9,052 bases of DNA from an uncultured Lachnospiraceae bacterium. Its GTDB lineage: Bacteria > Bacillota > Clostridia > Lachnospirales > Lachnospiraceae. Below the pieces are notes generated by a model, which was not told the origin of the DNA, did no database searches, and was given only the letters and a program-made list of their open reading frames with translations. Location: assembly GCA_905201915.1 (NCBI GenBank), contig CAJKQE010000091.1, forward strand, positions 1 to 9,052, in the 5' to 3' direction. Shown one piece after another: positions 6,221-9,052 of the stretch (within the stretch, counting starts at the first letter, position 1; the number at the start of each line of letters is the position of its first letter). A program made the translations under genes and the position numbers.

Positions 6221-7681
6221 TTGAAGCAACCTAATATATTACTTCTTATGACGGATCAGCTTCGTGGAGATTGTCTGGGTTTTGCAGGGCATCCTGATGT
6301 AAAAACACCTTATCTTGATACCCTTGCCAGCAGAGGTATTTCCTTTGATAATGCTTACAGTTCCTGCCCAAGCTGCATTGCAGCAAGAGCCGCCCTTCAT
6401 ACCGGTATGGCACAGGAACATCACAAGCGAACCGGATATGAAGACAATATTCCATGGGAATACCCGAATACTATGGCTGGCGAGCTTGCCAACGCAGGTT
6501 ACTACTGCCAATGTGTAGGAAAAATGCACGTACATCCCCTTCGAAATTATCTGGGTTTTCATAATGTAGAACTCCATGACGGATATCTTCACAGCGCCCG
6601 CTACACAAATGTACCATGGCAGGAGTCCCAGAAAAATGCGGACGACTATTTCCACTGGTTAAAGCAAGAAAAGGGAATTGATGCAGATGTAACAGATACC
6701 GGTCTGGAATGTAACAGTTGGGTAGCACGCCCTTGGATTTATGAAGAAAAATATCACCCTACCAACTGGGTAACAGACAGGAGTATTGATTTTTTAAGAA
6801 GAAAAGATCCTCAAAAGCCTTTCTTCCTTATGGCATCTTATTTAAGACCTCACCCTCCTTTTGATGCGCCGGCTTATTATTTCGACTTATATAATAAAAA
6901 AGAACTGACACCTCCTGCTGTAGGTGATTGGGAAACAACTGAAGAATTACAGACTATGGGACGTACCTTTGACTCAAAATGCGGACCATCTGATCCGGAT
7001 CTTATCAGAGAAGCGCAAATCGGTTATTATGCCTGCATTACCCATCTGGATCACCAGATTGGCCGTCTGATACAGGCTTTAGTAGAATATGGTGTTTACG
7101 ACAACACACTTATTCTCTTTACATCTGACCATGGCGAAGAACTGTGCGATCATCATCTGTTCCGAAAATCACGCCCATATCAGGGAAGTATCCGCATTCC
7201 TATGATTTTATCAGGAAATGAAAAGCTTCTCCCTGGTATAAAACAAGGCACAGTTTCCCACAGTGTCGTAGAACTTCGCGATGTTATGCCAACTCTTCTG
7301 GATTTTGCACAAGGAAATATTCCAGAAAGTGTAGATGGAAAGAGTATGCTTCCACTGGTTAAAAATCCTGATGAAAAACTGCGAGACGTTCTCCACGGAG
7401 AGCATTCTTACGGCCCTTACTCCAATCACTGGCTGGTTTCATCTTATGACAAATTTATCTGGTACAGTGAAACAGGAAAAGAACAATATTTCCGCATCAG
7501 CGAAGATCCCAAAGAACTTCATGATGAAATATCCAATCCGGCTTATGAAGAACGTATTAAAGAACTTCGCAATGCTTTGATTACAACCTTAAAAGACCGA
7601 CCGGAAGGCTTTTCAGACGGTACACAGCTTATCACCGGCTGTCCGTACCCGCCTTATATGCCATCAGTAAATCAGAAGTAA
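6221..7681 (+). CDS. Cytoplasmic type I sulfatase (formylglycine-dependent, Cys-type)
   Basis: A 486-residue sulfatase of the alkaline-phosphatase-like fold that hydrolyses sulfate esters using a Ca2+ ion and a formylglycine made from Cys. Numbered from the TTG start: metal ligand region MTDQLRGD (10-17); modification motif C-I-A-A-R (52-56) followed by AALHTG; GKMH (100-103); LRPHPPFDAP (208-217); metal-binding SDHGEE (302-307); and Lys316 in RKSRPYQGS. The motif carries Ala where the usual C-x-P-x-R has Pro. The TTG at 6221 is chosen because GGAGG (6207-6211) lies nine bases upstream; there is no ATG in a suitable place, and family homology begins at once. No signal peptide is seen, and the possible 21-residue extension upstream is hydrophilic, so it should act in the cytoplasm. 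The convergent anSME is its likely activator. Substrate is unknown; a sulfated amino sugar is inferred from context. Confidence 0.9.
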   Translation: MKQPNILLLMTDQLRGDCLGFAGHPDVKTPYLDTLASRGISFDNAYSSCPSCIAARAALHTGMAQEHHKRTGYEDNIPWEYPNTMAGELANAGYYCQCVGKMHVHPLRNYLGFHNVELHDGYLHSARYTNVPWQESQKNADDYFHWLKQEKGIDADVTDTGLECNSWVARPWIYEEKYHPTNWVTDRSIDFLRRKDPQKPFFLMASYLRPHPPFDAPAYYFDLYNKKELTPPAVGDWETTEELQTMGRTFDSKCGPSDPDLIREAQIGYYACITHLDHQIGRLIQALVEYGVYDNTLILFTSDHGEELCDHHLFRKSRPYQGSIRIPMILSGNEKLLPGIKQGTVSHSVVELRDVMPTLLDFAQGNIPESVDGKSMLPLVKNPDEKLRDVLHGEHSYGPYSNHWLVSSYDKFIWYSETGKEQYFRISEDPKELHDEISNPAYEERIKELRNALITTLKDRPEGFSDGTQLITGCPYPPYMPSVNQK

Positions 7682-7699
7682 ACTCTGTTTTACAAAATA

Positions 7700-7752
7700 C
7701 TCCGCTGTTCCATAGACAAACAATCGGATGAGTTTTCTATGGGACAACGGAG
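7700..7752. terminator. Bidirectional terminator between sulfatase and maturase genes
   Basis: Arms 7700-7715 (CTCCGCTGTTCCATAG) and 7737-7752 (CTATGGGACAACGGAG) pair over 16 bp with one C-A mismatch and one G-T wobble. AAAC/GTTT (7718-7721 and 7732-7735) can extend the stem inward. The plus strand continues into AATTTTCTT and the minus strand into TATTTTG, so it can end both convergent transcripts. The loop is unusually long for a terminator. Confidence 0.75.
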
Positions 7753-7759
7753 AATTTTC

Positions 7760-8854
7760 TTATAATCTCGCAGCTAACCATTCCCATCTTGTAATGGTAT
7801 ATTCAAAAAATTCCTGATATGCCTCACAAAAATAGTTCTTATTTTCTTTTGTATAATTTCTTCTACAGCCTCCTCTGCAAAGGGGATACCATTTACATTT
7901 CTTACAGGCTTCTCCCCGTTTCATTCCCTCTTTAAAAAATTCCATATTCGGCAAAATCCCCTGAAAGAAACGGAAATTCTCATCCTGCACATTGGCAACC
8001 CTACAAGGATCTAAAACATAAAAATCACATGGATAAATATCACCATTTGCTTCTACAATATTTTGCATGGAACACCTTCCGCTCTGAGAACAGGCTTCCG
8101 GAGGCAATCCTTTTAGTATGGAAAGCCAATTATCAAATTCACGAACAGACACAATATTTCCTTTTTGAATATCCTCAAACCATAAATCAAAAAGCTCTTT
8201 CAACGCTTCCCCATATACTTTTGGAGTCAAAGACCAGGGGTGTTGCCCCTCTTCCTCTCCCAGAGCATCTAAACAGGGAATATACTGCTGATAATAAAAG
8301 CCTTCTTTTTTTAAAAAACCATAGATGGAAGATATTTTTTTTGCACTCTGCTTTGTCAGAACGCAGAGAATATTTACTTCCACCTGATTTTTCAACAATT
8401 CCTTTGCGTTTTTCAAAACAAGAGCAAACGTTCCTTTCTTTTTTGCATCCTGCCTGTTTCTATCATGAATTTCTTTTGTTCCGTCCAAGGAAATTCCTAC
8501 TAAAAAGTTATTTTCTTTTAAAAATTTTACCCACTTATCATCTAAAAGTGTTCCGTTTGTCTGAAGGCAGAAGTTTACTTTTGTCTCTTTCTTTTTATAT
8601 TTCTTAGTACATTCCACAAATTTCTCAAAAAATTCCAGACCTGCAAGAGTAGGCTCACCACCCTGAAATCCAAATGTACAAAAATCTTCCGCTTCTTCCA
8701 GAGCTTTTTTTATCAATATTTCCATAGTATCCTCTTTCATAATCCCATAAGAAGATACTTCTCGGTTTTTACATTCATCTTCATAAAAACAATAAGAACA
8801 TTTTAAATTACAATTTGAAGATGCCGGCTTTATCATCATCTGCATATATTTCAT
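7760..8854 (-). CDS. Anaerobic sulfatase-maturating enzyme (radical SAM, SPASM domain)
   Basis: A 364-residue cytoplasmic radical SAM enzyme that oxidises the active-site Cys (or Ser) of a sulfatase to formylglycine without oxygen. The radical SAM motif C-x3-C-x2-C is at Cys15, Cys19 and Cys22 (CNLKCSYC), followed by FQGGEPT (63-69). The C-terminal SPASM part has Cys255, 261, 276, 317, 320, 326, 330 and 343 for two auxiliary [4Fe-4S] clusters. Asp277 follows Cys276, as in the characterised Clostridium perfringens enzyme, where that Asp is the proposed base. Spacing and length (about 370 aa there) match the anSME family closely; related peptide-modifying SPASM proteins are a less likely alternative. 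The start has AGAGGA about nine bases upstream. It faces the sulfatase tail to tail across 78 bp, and that protein is its probable substrate. Confidence 0.92.
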   Translation of the reverse strand: MKYMQMMIKPASSNCNLKCSYCFYEDECKNREVSSYGIMKEDTMEILIKKALEEAEDFCTFGFQGGEPTLAGLEFFEKFVECTKKYKKKETKVNFCLQTNGTLLDDKWVKFLKENNFLVGISLDGTKEIHDRNRQDAKKKGTFALVLKNAKELLKNQVEVNILCVLTKQSAKKISSIYGFLKKEGFYYQQYIPCLDALGEEEGQHPWSLTPKVYGEALKELFDLWFEDIQKGNIVSVREFDNWLSILKGLPPEACSQSGRCSMQNIVEANGDIYPCDFYVLDPCRVANVQDENFRFFQGILPNMEFFKEGMKRGEACKKCKWYPLCRGGCRRNYTKENKNYFCEAYQEFFEYTITRWEWLAARL

Positions 8855-8886
8855 AATTCTTCCTCTTTTTCCTGATTATTTTCTTT

Positions 8887-8915
8887 ATTGTAACTTTTTC
8901 ACTTTATAAAGACAA
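8887..8915 (-). promoter_or_regulatory. Promoter of the sulfatase-maturase gene
   Basis: On the minus strand TTGTCT (8910-8915) and TACAAT (8887-8892) are separated by 17 bp, matching the sigma-A consensus at nine of twelve positions. Transcription would start near 8880, about 26 nt before the ATG. The maturase is therefore likely transcribed on its own rather than as part of an operon. Confidence 0.6.
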
Positions 8916-8978
8916 GATTTTTATACAAATATAGATTTTTTTCACTTTTTGCTTTATAATAAAATTAACCTGAATTAT

Positions 8979-9052
8979 TCATGAGCATATAAAAATACTC
9001 GATATTACAAATCCTTGAACCAGTTCCCGTGAAATCAATCGATTTATCCACA
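8979..9052 (-). other. Right-edge sequence with short open frames, no assigned gene
   Basis: Two minus-strand frames are open to the window edge. One stops at 8979 and would end SRELVQGFVISSIFICS; the other stops at 8965 and would end YFYMLMNNSG. Either could be the tail of a gene lying further right, but neither is long enough to recognise. The final nine bases (9044-9052, TTATCCACA) equal the DnaA-box consensus on the plus strand, which for a single site may be chance. Confidence 0.25.

Noticed and set aside
6239..6655. 138-codon open frame on the minus strand
   Set aside because: It lies inside the sulfatase on the opposite strand, with no ribosome binding site; the sulfatase motifs in this stretch (C-I-A-A-R, GKMH) explain the sequence.
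8029..8607. 192-codon open frame on the plus strand
   Set aside because: It is fully antisense to the well-supported anSME gene, lacks a ribosome binding site and its translation shows no family features.
1..9052. CRISPR array, tRNA, rRNA or insertion sequence
   Set aside because: I saw no spaced repeat array, cloverleaf, rRNA segment, transposase or paired terminal inverted repeats.

Overview
The window reads as a carbohydrate-uptake and amino-sugar activation locus from a low-GC, Gram-positive anaerobe. Strong AGGAGG-type ribosome binding sites, a Lys-rich lipoprotein signal with a long Glu/Lys linker, AT-rich spacers, an oxygen-sensitive sulfatase maturase and GalE/NahK-type sugar activation together suggest a gut Lachnospiraceae-like Clostridia (Blautia/Roseburia/Ruminococcus type). 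This taxonomic placement is inference.

Layout. Everything from position 1 to 5904 is on the minus strand, so the genes read right to left. First comes a sugar ABC importer: a lipoprotein binding protein (4492-5904), a hairpin/terminator (4437-4468), two CUT1-type permeases (3526-4416 and 2635-3507) and a 55-residue two-helix membrane protein (2454-2621). The importer ends at a rho-independent terminator (2417-2445). Next come a UTP-dependent sugar-1-phosphate nucleotidyltransferase (1332-2258) and an N-acetylhexosamine 1-kinase-like protein (233-1330), separated by one base. The 5' end of galE (1-131), with its own leader, closes the left edge. No ATPase for the importer is present.

On the right, a 316-bp divergent promoter region (5905-6220) separates the importer from a plus-strand sulfatase (6221-7681, TTG start, no signal peptide, Cys-type C-I-A-A-R active-site motif). 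The sulfatase converges on a minus-strand anaerobic sulfatase-maturating enzyme (anSME, 7760-8854), with a bidirectional terminator between them (7700-7752). The last ~140 bases hold no clear gene.

How the genes could work together (inference): the importer brings in a sulfated or amino-sugar-containing glycan. The cytoplasmic sulfatase, activated by the adjacent anSME, removes sulfate. The NahK-like kinase makes a hexosamine-1-phosphate, the nucleotidyltransferase turns it into a UDP-sugar, and GalE interconverts the galacto and gluco forms. This resembles the bifidobacterial lacto-N-biose/galacto-N-biose route, but a UTP-dependent pyrophosphorylase stands where GalT normally sits, and a sulfatase/maturase pair is added. 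No glycoside hydrolase or GH112 phosphorylase lies in the window, so how the sugar is released from a glycan is not shown.
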